Assembly: GCA_945877265.1 (NCBI GenBank)
Contig: CAMCRO010000005.1
Span: 1 to 39,799 of the forward strand
Direction: 5' to 3'
Source of the DNA: Rickettsia typhi
GTDB lineage: Bacteria; Pseudomonadota; Alphaproteobacteria; Rickettsiales; Rickettsiaceae
DNA: 39,799 nucleotides
Of this stretch, positions 16,042 through 24,292 are shown piece by piece; the stretch's first letter is position 1, and the number at the start of each line of letters is the position of its first letter. The notes under the pieces were generated by a model that was given only the letters and a program-made list of their open reading frames with translations, did not search any database and was not told the origin of the DNA. Position numbers and translations under genes: made by a program.

Positions 16042-17436
16042 ATGGAAGAATTTGATCTTGTTGTTATTGGCGGCGGGCCTGCTGGATATACTGGCGCTAT
16101 AAGAGCTGCTCAGCTTGGAATGAAGGTTGCATGCGTAGAAAAAAAGCAAACACTAGGCGGAACCTGTCTAAATGAGGGATGTATTCCTTCTAAAGCTTTA
16201 CTTAATTATTCAGAAAAATACGAAGAAGCAAAATCTCATTTTGGGGATTTTGGGATTGAAGTAAAACCAATTCTTCATTTGGATAAAATGCTTGCTAAGA
16301 AAAACCAAGTTGTGGATGAGCTTTGCAAGGGGATTGAAGGATTATTTCTTAAAAATAAAATTAAAAAATTTAATGGCTTTGCAAGGATTACTGGCCCTAA
16401 TAATATTGAAGTGGAAGGCAAGGACGGTAAAATTCAATTAGCAGCAAAGAAGATGCTAATATCAACTGGTTCAGAAGTTTTGAATATTCCTGGCATCCCA
16501 GTTGATGAAAAAAATATTGTTTCTTCTACCGGAGCACTGGATATTAAAAATGTGCCTAAAAGCTTGATAGTTATCGGCGGCGGCTATATTGGGCTGGAGC
16601 TTGGTTCTGTTTGGCGCAGGCTTGGTGCAAAAGTTACTATTATCGAATTTGCTGATAAAATAGTGCCTGCGATGGATCATGAAACCTCAAGTCAATTACA
16701 TAAAATTTTAGCCAAACAAGGAATGGAATTTATTTTCAATTCCAAGGTGGAATCTGCTGAAGCTAAATCCGATAAAGTTATTTTGAATGTTAGTGATAAA
16801 GATGGCAAAAAAACCAAGTTAGAAGCTGAAAAGGTTCTGCTGAGCATAGGAAGAAAACCTTTTACCACAGGCCTTGGGCTAGAGAAAGTTGGTATTGCAT
16901 TAGATGAGAGAGGTAGAATTCCTGTAAATAGCAAATATCAGTCTATTATAACAAATATATATGCAGTAGGTGATGTGATTGCAGGGCCTATGCTTGCCCA
17001 CAAAGCTGAGGAAGAAGCAATTGCAGCTGTTGAAATTATGGCAGGCCAAGCAGGGCATGTTAACTATAAAACTATTCCAAGTGTTATCTATACTTCTCCA
17101 GAAGTAGCTTCAGTTGGAGCAACAGAAGAGGAGCTGAAAAATAATGGAGTTGAGTATAAGGTGGGCAAATTCCCATTTTTAGCTAATAGTAGAGCAAGAG
17201 CTGCCGGTGAGAAAGATGGATTTGTGAAAATTCTAGCTCATAAAGTGACAGATGAAGTGCTTGGAGCCCATATAATAGGTAAAGATGCTGGGACATTGAT
17301 AGCAGAAATTGTACTAGGGATGGAATTTAAGGCTGCTGCAGAAGATATTGCAAGAACATGCCATGCGCACCCAACTCTAAATGAAGCAGTTAGAGAGGCA
17401 TCTCTTGCTGTTGATAAAAGAACAATTAATTTTTAA
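16042..17436 (+). CDS. lpdA: Dihydrolipoyl dehydrogenase (E3)
   Basis: Flavoprotein that reoxidises dihydrolipoamide in the pyruvate and 2-oxoglutarate dehydrogenase complexes. The FAD-binding GGGPAGY is at residues 10-16. The redox disulfide is Cys42/Cys47 in GGTCLNEGCIPSK. The NAD-binding GGGYIGLELG is central, and the C-terminal HAHPTLNE carries the catalytic His-Glu pair. It is 464 residues. I chose the ATG at 16042 because AGGAGA lies directly upstream; the frame is open to an ATG at 16003, which would add 13 unconserved residues. Confidence 0.96.
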   Translation: MEEFDLVVIGGGPAGYTGAIRAAQLGMKVACVEKKQTLGGTCLNEGCIPSKALLNYSEKYEEAKSHFGDFGIEVKPILHLDKMLAKKNQVVDELCKGIEGLFLKNKIKKFNGFARITGPNNIEVEGKDGKIQLAAKKMLISTGSEVLNIPGIPVDEKNIVSSTGALDIKNVPKSLIVIGGGYIGLELGSVWRRLGAKVTIIEFADKIVPAMDHETSSQLHKILAKQGMEFIFNSKVESAEAKSDKVILNVSDKDGKKTKLEAEKVLLSIGRKPFTTGLGLEKVGIALDERGRIPVNSKYQSIITNIYAVGDVIAGPMLAHKAEEEAIAAVEIMAGQAGHVNYKTIPSVIYTSPEVASVGATEEELKNNGVEYKVGKFPFLANSRARAAGEKDGFVKILAHKVTDEVLGAHIIGKDAGTLIAEIVLGMEFKAAAEDIARTCHAHPTLNEAVREASLAVDKRTINF

Positions 17437-17447
17437 TATAGCCAATT

Positions 17448-17530
17448 ACTTTGAATTAGGTGCGTTGTTGCTTGCCGCTCACGTATTATATATACGCTGC
17501 GGACCCTAGCTTTAAAATTCACGCATCTAG
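17448..17530. repeat. Post-stop repeat after lpdA (TGCGTTGTTGC family)
   Basis: ACTTTGAATTA, two bases, then TGCGTTGTTGC starts 12 bases after the lpdA stop. The same 24 bases, apart from the two-base spacer, begin at 30219, seven bases after the gltA stop. A palindromic centre ACGTATTATATATACG(C) follows at about 17482-17498. GCGTTGTTGC also lies in the terminal inverted repeat. Confidence 0.5.
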
Positions 17531-17566
17531 TAAATTTATTAATATAAAGATCATTTTACGATAAAG

Positions 17567-18379
17567 GTGCATGTGAGATATTGTATATTAGATGATAGAG
17601 TGGCCGTTGAGATTAAAGGAATTGATGCCTTTAGCTTTTTGCAATCCCTTATTACAAATGATTTGAAGTTGCTTGAAACTAAGGATTCTATATATAGCTT
17701 ATTTTTAAATGCTCAGGGTAGGTTTTTATTCGATGCTTTTATAATCAAAAGAGACGAAGCATTTTTGCTCGATATTAATAAAGAAAACAGCTCCATTTTT
17801 CTTCAGAAATTAAATTTTTATAAATTGCGCTCTGATGTTCTCCTTGAAATCAAGGATGATATGAAAATTATTTATACGAAAGAAGGTCCTTTCGATAGTT
17901 TCTCTTATAAAGATAGTAGATATAAGGGCCTAGGTTATAGAGGCCTTTTATCTATAAATTCAATTGCAGGTGAATTAGAGCCAGAACTATATTTAAAAGA
18001 TAAATATGATTATGCTATTCCGGATGGTTTTATTGATTTGCTTTACGAAAAAACTCTACCTCCTGAATATAATCTAGATAAGCTTAATGCTATTTCTTAT
18101 ACAAAAGGCTGTTATATGGGCCAAGAAGTGATGTCTAGGGCTAAATATCAAGGAGAGTTAAGGAAACAGTTATATAAACTCAACTTTAATGACGATGCAA
18201 AATTGAGTTTATCTGATAAGGAAATATATCAAGAGAACAATAAAATAGGATTAGTTACTTCTTTTTGGAAAAATTCAGCTATTGGCTTAATTAGAAAGGA
18301 ATTAGTAGATATAGAGAAGCCAGCGATAATTGGTAGCTTGGAGTCGAGATTATCTATTCCTGAATGGATTAAAGAGTGA
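17567..18379 (+). CDS. ygfZ: YgfZ/GcvT-domain folate-binding protein
   Basis: Folate-dependent factor that supports Fe-S cluster enzymes (YgfZ/IBA57 family). The 270-residue protein has the GcvT-like N-terminus (FLQSLITNDL, FLNAQGRFLFD), and its signature K-G-C-Y-M-G-Q-E with following R..Y.G is at residues ~182-200. The Cys of that motif is present. There is no ATG at the start: GTG at 17567 and GTG at 17573 are both possible, and AAAGG at 17563-17567 favours the second. It fits functionally with nfuA nearby. Its 3' end overlaps the convergent small gene by 11 bases. Confidence 0.9.
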   Translation: MHVRYCILDDRVAVEIKGIDAFSFLQSLITNDLKLLETKDSIYSLFLNAQGRFLFDAFIIKRDEAFLLDINKENSSIFLQKLNFYKLRSDVLLEIKDDMKIIYTKEGPFDSFSYKDSRYKGLGYRGLLSINSIAGELEPELYLKDKYDYAIPDGFIDLLYEKTLPPEYNLDKLNAISYTKGCYMGQEVMSRAKYQGELRKQLYKLNFNDDAKLSLSDKEIYQENNKIGLVTSFWKNSAIGLIRKELVDIEKPAIIGSLESRLSIPEWIKE

Positions 18380-18587
18380 ATTTAATCTTTTTTCTAGGAG
18401 GAATATATATGCTTCCTTCTTCCATATCTGGTCTTTTTCTTTCAAGAATCCCTACATAAGAAAAGCCATTAGAAACGAGGCTGGAAATAAACCATCCATT
18501 TTTCATCTCATCTTGTATTTGAGAAAACTCATTGCCGTGGTCTAAAAAAGAAACTAGCTTTTGTTCAACAGGCTTATGTTTTTGCAT
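18369..18587 (-). CDS. Small conserved-looking hypothetical protein
   Basis: A 72-residue frame with no signal peptide or membrane helix. Its composition looks like a real small domain: LVSFLDHGNEF, then QIQDEMKNGWFISSLV, then YVGILERK, and a basic tail PPRKKIKF. It recalls the small DUF2674-type proteins of Rickettsia, but I am unsure of that link. An upstream ATG at 18626 would add 13 hydrophobic residues; I prefer 18587. It is convergent with ygfZ and overlaps its last 11 bases. Confidence 0.6.
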   Translation of the reverse strand: MQKHKPVEQKLVSFLDHGNEFSQIQDEMKNGWFISSLVSNGFSYVGILERKRPDMEEGSIYIPPRKKIKFTL

Positions 18588-18710
18588 AATGTTCTTATAA
18601 TAATTAAAAAAAATTAATGATATCATATAGTAATATAAGTGTCAAGAGAGTTTGCCTCGACTTAAATAATTGAAATAAATACTCAATAATAAAAAAGCTA
18701 TTAAATTTTC

Positions 18711-18738
18711 TTGATCAGCACGTAAACTTTTATATCAT
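18711..18738 (+). promoter_or_regulatory. Putative promoter of the 60-aa gene
   Basis: TTGATC (18711-18716), a 16-base spacer and TATCAT (18733-18738) lie 34 bases before the ATG at 18773. This supports the small downstream frame being expressed. Confidence 0.45.
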
Positions 18739-18772
18739 GCTATGTATGAAACACAAATAGCTATGGGGCGCA

Positions 18773-18955
18773 ATGCGAGGAGAAGATTATTTTGACCAAT
18801 TTAATGATGATGATGGATTTTTTGATCAAGCAAAAGGATTTGAACCATTTGAAAAGTTAACTGAATTTTATAATAGCATGGATGATATAGAATATTATGT
18901 CACTGGGATCCTTTTTGTTCTTGGTTTATCTGCTATAGAATTTTTAGCTTATTAA
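18773..18955 (+). CDS. Small acidic protein with one C-terminal membrane helix
   Basis: A 60-residue frame. The first 40 residues are strongly acidic and aromatic (EDYFDQFNDDDGFFD). Residues ~42-59 (VTGILFVLGLSAIEFLAY) form one membrane helix. GGGGCG lies five bases before the ATG, and a promoter-like pair stands upstream. I do not recognise the family. It could be a tail-anchored inner-membrane peptide. Confidence 0.5.
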   Translation: MRGEDYFDQFNDDDGFFDQAKGFEPFEKLTEFYNSMDDIEYYVTGILFVLGLSAIEFLAY

Positions 18956-19085
18956 GACAATAAATTTAAAATCTACTAATCAGAGCTCAAAGATAAATGG
19001 CTAAGGGTAAATAATAGCAGAGCTGTTACGAAGTTGGCTTTTTACTGAGTAAAGCTATGCTTTTAAACATATTACTATATAGATA

Positions 19086-19114
19086 TTGAAAAGAAAAATA
19101 TTCTGAGATATAAT
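19086..19114 (+). promoter_or_regulatory. Near-consensus sigma-70 promoter of nfuA
   Basis: TTGAAA (19086-19091), exactly 17 bases, then a perfect TATAAT (19109-19114), 24 bases upstream of the nfuA ATG. It is the best promoter match I found in the window and implies a leader of about 18 bases. Confidence 0.75.
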
Positions 19115-19138
19115 ACCTTATTAAAATAGTAGGTTAAT

Positions 19139-19684
19139 ATGTTTATACAGACTGAAGAGACTCCAAATCCTGATGCACTAAAATTCATAATCGGTGCTGA
19201 TATTTCAGAATCCCCGATTCATTTTTCAAGTAAAAATGATGCAAAAGGCGCTATTCTTGTTTTAGATTTATTCAAAATAGAAGGCGTGAAAGCAGTATTT
19301 TTTGGTTCAGATTTTATTACTATTACCAAAGATATTGATGAAAAGTGGGAAGCTTTAAAACCTCATGTTATAGCTGCTATTATGGACCATCTTACTTCTG
19401 GCAAGCATGCTATGGAAGGATATCTGCCATTTTCAGAAGAGAGAACCCAAAATTATTCCGATATTGAAAAACAAATTATCGAAATTATAGAAACTAGGGT
19501 TAGGCCATCTGTTGCTATGGATGGTGGTGATATTGTTTATAAAGATTTCAAAGATGGAATAGTTTATCTTGAATTAAAAGGCTCTTGTTCTGGTTGCCCA
19601 AGCTCTGAAGTGACATTAAAAAACGGCATAGAATCTATGCTTCAATATTATATTCCTGAAGTTGTTAGTGTGGAGCAAGTTTAA
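19139..19684 (+). CDS. nfuA: NifU-family Fe-S scaffold/carrier protein (Nfu)
   Basis: Carries assembled Fe-S clusters to target enzymes. The N-terminal Nfu_N domain starts MFIQTEETPNPDALKF. The C-terminal NifU domain has VRPSVAMDGGD and the cluster-binding Cys150-Ser-Gly-Cys153. The 181 residues match alphaproteobacterial and mitochondrial NFU1-type proteins. It has its own near-consensus promoter and lies close to ygfZ, another Fe-S helper. Confidence 0.94.
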   Translation: MFIQTEETPNPDALKFIIGADISESPIHFSSKNDAKGAILVLDLFKIEGVKAVFFGSDFITITKDIDEKWEALKPHVIAAIMDHLTSGKHAMEGYLPFSEERTQNYSDIEKQIIEIIETRVRPSVAMDGGDIVYKDFKDGIVYLELKGSCSGCPSSEVTLKNGIESMLQYYIPEVVSVEQV

Positions 19685-19699
19685 AGCAAAAATCCATTA

Positions 19700-19731
19700 A
19701 TAATTTTCATGACTGAAGTCATAAAAATTAT
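19700..19731. promoter_or_regulatory. Long palindrome between nfuA and the GNAT gene
   Basis: ATAATTTTCATGACT, GA, AGTCATAAAAATTAT is a 15-bp inverted repeat with one mismatch and a two-base centre. It ends just before the GAAGG ribosome-binding site of the gene at 19744. A two-base loop suits a protein-binding operator better than an RNA hairpin, though an RNA hairpin with an opened loop and A/T-rich flanks could also act as a weak terminator for nfuA. Confidence 0.45.
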
Positions 19732-19743
19732 AGAAGGTAAATC

Positions 19744-20211
19744 ATGATCAAAATCGGCCTTCTGAAAAACCATCCCAATACTATACCCGCGCTTGCAAAT
19801 ATTTGGCATCAAATGCTGGGTAAAATTTGGTTTCCAGAGCTTACAATTGAAGAGATAGAGTCATTGACATATGATGAGCTCAACACCTGCGATAAAACAA
19901 CTTCATTTGTTGCGCTGTTTGATGAAATTCCGGTAGGATTTTGCACATTTAAACTTAAGGAGGAGTTTCGTCCCGATTTAGGTCCATGGCTTGCAGACGT
20001 AGTCGTTGATCCAAAATACCAAAAACAAGGGATCGGAAAAATGCTGGTTGATGTCGCAGCCCTAAAAGCAAAAGAACTTGGCTTTAAAAAACTATACTTA
20101 TTTGCTTTTGATCTTACCATACCAGAATACTATAAACACCTTGGGTGGAACAAAATAGGAATGGATGAATTTAAATCTCATCCTGTAACCGTTATGGAGG
20201 TGGAGCTATGA
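19744..20211 (+). CDS. GNAT-family N-acetyltransferase
   Basis: A 155-residue acetyl-CoA-dependent transferase. The acetyl-CoA loop is visible in LADVVVDPKYQKQGIGKMLV (Q-x-x-G-x-G), and the late motif YYKHLGW is typical of GNATs. The substrate cannot be inferred. The ATG has GAAGG upstream. Its codons look somewhat less AT-rich than its neighbours, and a decayed frame follows with ATGA overlap, which together hint at acquisition by transfer. Confidence 0.88.
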   Translation: MIKIGLLKNHPNTIPALANIWHQMLGKIWFPELTIEEIESLTYDELNTCDKTTSFVALFDEIPVGFCTFKLKEEFRPDLGPWLADVVVDPKYQKQGIGKMLVDVAALKAKELGFKKLYLFAFDLTIPEYYKHLGWNKIGMDEFKSHPVTVMEVEL

Positions 20212-20357
20212 ATAACAAATCTGTCATACCACCCCTTGATCTTGGGCGCAAACAAAGAATTTTATCAGGATCCGAATATAATACATAATATTTTACAAAT
20301 GACAGGCAAATTCCTGGGTATATTGTGATAGAACCTCTAAATGAGAGCTTCAGCTAG
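20208..20357 (+). pseudogene. Decayed small frame after the GNAT gene
   Basis: An ATG overlapping the GNAT stop opens a 26-codon frame that ends at TAA 20286-20288. The same frame continues for 22 more codons as YFTND...GYIVIEPLNESFS before TAG at 20355. A shift of frame after that would read LGNYHLASFVASF. The PGYIVIEPLNE segment faintly resembles HIT-family proteins. The simplest reading is a gene broken by a stop and probably a frameshift, once coupled to the GNAT gene. Confidence 0.35.
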
Positions 20358-20402
20358 GTAATTATCATCTTGCCAGTTTTGTTGCGTCTTTTAATATATC
20401 TA

Positions 20403-22334
20403 TCATCTACTATTAGACTCTCTACCTTTTAACCTAGCAACTCTTGCAGATCTAGTACTAAGACTAGTTACATCCGAAGGTTTATGGCCTTTCATTATAC
20501 TAACTATATCATGACCTAAAACTGAAGAATTGCTTCTTTTGAAGATAGGGTTTTCAACATAGGTTATGGTATCATCTTTTTTTGCTGTGGGGACTGGTTG
20601 GCTGGCAACACTTGTTTTTTTCTTATATTGTTTGACCAATTTTTTATCTAATGCTATTGCATTTAATTTAGCTAGATCATTTTCGTCAATTGCCTTGCTA
20701 CCTAAGAGAGATCTATTATCTTTTTCTCCTCTTAATTTTGAATATGCAGTGAATATTTTTGCAACTGCTTTCCATACTCCGCCTGATGCGTAAGAACCTT
20801 TAGTCTTAAGACCAGCGCTTCCAATGTTATTCCGGTGAGCTATAGTGGCATTATGAGCGCTTCTTGAACGAAATTCTGAATACTGAGCCTGCTGTTCTTT
20901 GGTTATTTTTTTATCGACTCTTTTTAGTCGTGCTTTGTAAGCACTATTACTTATGACTTCTTGGGCTCCAGCTGTTCTATCTTTTCCACTCTTACATGCA
21001 ATAGCTCTCATTCTAGGTCGTGATTTTGGATCGTGAGCTGCACCTCCTTCCGCAATGTCTTTAACCATTTTAACTTTATTTGGTCTCCATTGTTGAGCTA
21101 CACTAGAAAATTCTATACCTAGTTCTTCTGTACCTTTTTTAGCTAAAGAGACAATTTTAGCTTCATCCCCAGGCTGCAGAGCATTGTTATATATTTGATA
21201 CTCAATTTCACCTCCAGCTACAGACTCAACATGTTTTAAATTCTCTTTTGTTACTTCTAAATCAGTCCTTTCTTTCCCGGCATAATAAGCAGGGGTAGCT
21301 GTACGAAGGTTATCATTAAGTAATATCGTCTCTCCATCTTTTGTTTGTAGATCATTCGTATACAAAAAGTTTCTAATCCCAGGCATAAACCTAAGAGTAG
21401 TGGGTATTGTTATATTGCCTTCAAGAATTCTATCCGCATTATCTTTAACTATTTCTTTTTGGTAAGGTTTTAGATCTTGAAACCATTGAGGTTTTCTTTC
21501 AGCAGGAATTTCTGCATTTTGAATGTCCCGCAAATCTTGTCTTTGTTTTTCAGAAAGGGGTGTAACTTTTGCTGATATCGTTGTTACTGTATCATCATCT
21601 AAACCTTTTATAACTGTCACTAAATGATTAGGCTCATCTTGTTTCATATTACATGCATCTCTAAAATCCCCAAGAGCTTTTGCTAGATCTTTTGGTTTTT
21701 CGAATTCTTCTCCTCCTATGGAAATTTTAGATTCATGTAGCTTGAGCACAATATGTGTTTGTGCATTTTTTATTTTATCAATCACTGCTGATGGATCTAT
21801 AACTTTGCCATCTTTATACATGTCAGCGCAGCTTGCTTGTGTTATTGCTAAGATTTCATTTTTTAAGGTAGCTTTTTGAGTTGCAGTTTTTCCTTCTGAT
21901 TTTTCAATCATCTCAAAAGCACCTCTGGTCGTCCCTAAGATGGACATTATTCCAGCTTCTGGGGTATCTTCAGGCTTTTGGAAGATTTGGCCATGATCTT
22001 GCCTTCTAGCATCTCTCACTAGAGCTGTATCTTTATGATCTCTATCGTGACCTAAGGTAGATATAGCTCCTTCTTTTTTATATCTTGTGATATTTAGCCT
22101 GTCGTCTAACTTTATCTCAAGATCTCGTATTGCTTCTGTTAAGCTAGTACTATTAGGAGTAAGAGTTGTTATTTGCTTATATAGGTCATCAAACTTTTTG
22201 GGTTCTTCACGCCTAAAACCAGTGCGTTCATCTAAAGCATCAGGACTATGGAACTCTTCAGTTAATTTTTTAGCATCTGCTTGAACATCTTCAACTGTGG
22301 CCTTTGCTGAGATGAGTGGATCAGCCCTAGACAT
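20403..22334 (-). CDS. Putative T4SS effector: CX5R phosphoinositide phosphatase-like
   Basis: A 643-residue hydrophilic protein without signal peptide or membrane helix. Residues 447-453 read C-K-S-G-K-D-R, followed by T: the CX5R active site in the form used by the secreted inositol-lipid phosphatases SopB/IpgD and by Legionella SidF/SidP. About 50 residues later comes RSAHNATIAHRNNIGSAGLK, resembling the conserved asparagine/glycine block after the active site in SopB. The C-terminus is basic (RSARVARLKGRE), as in many VirB/VirD4 substrates. It lies 173 bases downstream of virD4 on the same strand, with room for its own promoter. I infer an effector that dephosphorylates host phosphoinositides. 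Enzyme activity and secretion are untested, and the N-terminal ~300 residues are unassigned. Confidence 0.75.
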   Translation of the reverse strand: MSRADPLISAKATVEDVQADAKKLTEEFHSPDALDERTGFRREEPKKFDDLYKQITTLTPNSTSLTEAIRDLEIKLDDRLNITRYKKEGAISTLGHDRDHKDTALVRDARRQDHGQIFQKPEDTPEAGIMSILGTTRGAFEMIEKSEGKTATQKATLKNEILAITQASCADMYKDGKVIDPSAVIDKIKNAQTHIVLKLHESKISIGGEEFEKPKDLAKALGDFRDACNMKQDEPNHLVTVIKGLDDDTVTTISAKVTPLSEKQRQDLRDIQNAEIPAERKPQWFQDLKPYQKEIVKDNADRILEGNITIPTTLRFMPGIRNFLYTNDLQTKDGETILLNDNLRTATPAYYAGKERTDLEVTKENLKHVESVAGGEIEYQIYNNALQPGDEAKIVSLAKKGTEELGIEFSSVAQQWRPNKVKMVKDIAEGGAAHDPKSRPRMRAIACKSGKDRTAGAQEVISNSAYKARLKRVDKKITKEQQAQYSEFRSRSAHNATIAHRNNIGSAGLKTKGSYASGGVWKAVAKIFTAYSKLRGEKDNRSLLGSKAIDENDLAKLNAIALDKKLVKQYKKKTSVASQPVPTAKKDDTITYVENPIFKRSNSSVLGHDIVSIMKGHKPSDVTSLSTRSARVARLKGRESNSR

Positions 22335-22507
22335 AATAATTTCTTTTATTTCTCTTTATAAAAGCTAAGATAACATAACAAATAACTCCCATATAGAAAA
22401 AAGGAGAAAGGTGATAATTAACATTTAAAAATTGTAATATATTAACTGCAGATATAGGTCACTTGAGACATATATTATTAATAAAAAAGTGAAAAATAAT
22501 ACTTAAT

Positions 22508-24292
22508 TTAAGCTCCTTGTGCTATAGCTCCATCACTTCCATCTGAAGCTGCCGCTGCTTCTTCCTCTGCTTCTTCATTTTGTTTTTTAGGATCAAATGG
22601 AACCTGTGTTGGGATGAAAACAGGAGTGATTAATCTCTGGGTGAAGAACTTATCTTTAAAATAGAAGATTTTTTTAGATTTAATTGGTGGGAATGATTCA
22701 ATTAATACTATTTGTTCGTCTCTTGGGAGAAGAATCACTTCTTGAGGAAGCAATAAAGCTCTGGAAGCTGAAGAAACATTCACAGATTTCGGCTGTACGC
22801 TAAATAGTTGCTGCCTGCTATAAGATTCTTGCTCGACTGTTTTATTTCCGCATAGTTGAGAAATAAGATTCGCTGTTTCATAGTTATTCGCAGCATATGT
22901 GATACGAAAAGTAGAGTTAGATAGGAATGAGTTCATTCCTGCATCTTCGTAAGTACCCTTTAGCTGCTGTGTATCTTGAATGATTAAAAATAGCCTTACT
23001 CTATAGCCTCGAAAATAAGCGATGCCTGCTTTTATTTGGTCCATTTTTCCAAGAGTTGGAAATTCATCTAATAAGAACATTACGCCATAAGGTTCTTCCT
23101 TCAAATCTGGCATTTTACGGCTTAAAAATTCAGATGCTTGTTGATAAAAAATTTGCATCAGCTTTTGTAGGCGGTTGATGTTATCTGGTGTTAGACCTAC
23201 ATATACCGTGGTTTTTTTCTTTTTAAAGTTTTGTATGTTAAAATCTGATTTTGCTGTTGTTGCATCAATTAAAGGATTTGCCCATAATTCAAGAGAGGAG
23301 TTAAGAGTTGAAATTACGCCCGATCTTTCCTTATCAGCTTTTTGAAGGAAAGCTGCTATATTCATATATGCAACTGGATGGATCTGATCTCCCATTGTAT
23401 CCATAACTACTGCAAAATTATATATTACGTCATCGCTTCTCATAGTGCGTACGACTTCACCAAATGATTTTGTTTTATTAGGATCCGCAATAAGATATAG
23501 TACTACTCCAAGAAATAAGCTTCGCGCTTCATTTTCCCAGAAGTCTTGCTTAGGCAATATTAAGTTCGCAATTTTTTGTACGTCATCCACCATTTGGCCT
23601 GGTTTACTACTTACCCAATCTATGGGATTATAGCAGTGAGATATACCATCAGGATTTGCTGGTTCCCACACGTAACATTCCTGTCCTTGGCTTGCGCGCC
23701 ATCCAGATGTTAAATCGTAGTTTTCAAGCTTAATATCATGCACAACTATTGAATGTTCCCAAAATAAAAGATTGGGGATTACGAAACCAACACCCTTACC
23801 GGAGCCGGTAGGTGCAAATAAAAGAGCGTGCTGGAAACCATCAGCGACATAGTAACCAACTTTATCTACTCCAAGAAGCATACCTGTTTTGGATCTAAGA
23901 CCAGCTCTTCTTACATCACTTTCTGATGCCCAGTGCGCATCGCCATAAACTTTTTCTTTGCCTTGAAATATATTAAGATCCCATATTTGATGCCTATATA
24001 TTACATATGGCACTAGAGCGGCAGCAAAAGTGACGATAATAGCGCCTAGAATTTCAATTTTGATATATCCATATTCTTCCGAATAAGCAAACAACGAAAT
24101 ATCTGACCATGTTTCTATTAACCAATTTACCCATTTTATAAGAATATTATATGGTTCTAAGTTGAGGCCAACTGCATAAAATTCTTCTGTAAAGAAAGAT
24201 ACAAAAGCTCCTGCTACCCAAGTTAATGGGATTAGCATAAAAATATGCAAACATATTTGAGAAAGGAATTTTTTATTATCTCCACTACTCAT
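22508..24292 (-). CDS. virD4: Type IV secretion coupling protein VirD4
   Basis: Inner-membrane ATPase that recruits substrates to the T4SS. Two N-terminal membrane helices (~10-35, ~78-98) precede the P-loop APTGSGKG (160-167). Walker B is in MFLLDEFPTLGK in the second half. The 594 residues end in an Ala/Glu/Gly-rich tail (EEEAAAASDG). The start overlaps virB11 by eight bases. It closes the virB8-B9-B10-B11-D4 operon. Confidence 0.96.
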   Translation of the reverse strand: MSSGDNKKFLSQICLHIFMLIPLTWVAGAFVSFFTEEFYAVGLNLEPYNILIKWVNWLIETWSDISLFAYSEEYGYIKIEILGAIIVTFAAALVPYVIYRHQIWDLNIFQGKEKVYGDAHWASESDVRRAGLRSKTGMLLGVDKVGYYVADGFQHALLFAPTGSGKGVGFVIPNLLFWEHSIVVHDIKLENYDLTSGWRASQGQECYVWEPANPDGISHCYNPIDWVSSKPGQMVDDVQKIANLILPKQDFWENEARSLFLGVVLYLIADPNKTKSFGEVVRTMRSDDVIYNFAVVMDTMGDQIHPVAYMNIAAFLQKADKERSGVISTLNSSLELWANPLIDATTAKSDFNIQNFKKKKTTVYVGLTPDNINRLQKLMQIFYQQASEFLSRKMPDLKEEPYGVMFLLDEFPTLGKMDQIKAGIAYFRGYRVRLFLIIQDTQQLKGTYEDAGMNSFLSNSTFRITYAANNYETANLISQLCGNKTVEQESYSRQQLFSVQPKSVNVSSASRALLLPQEVILLPRDEQIVLIESFPPIKSKKIFYFKDKFFTQRLITPVFIPTQVPFDPKKQNEEAEEEAAAASDGSDGAIAQGA

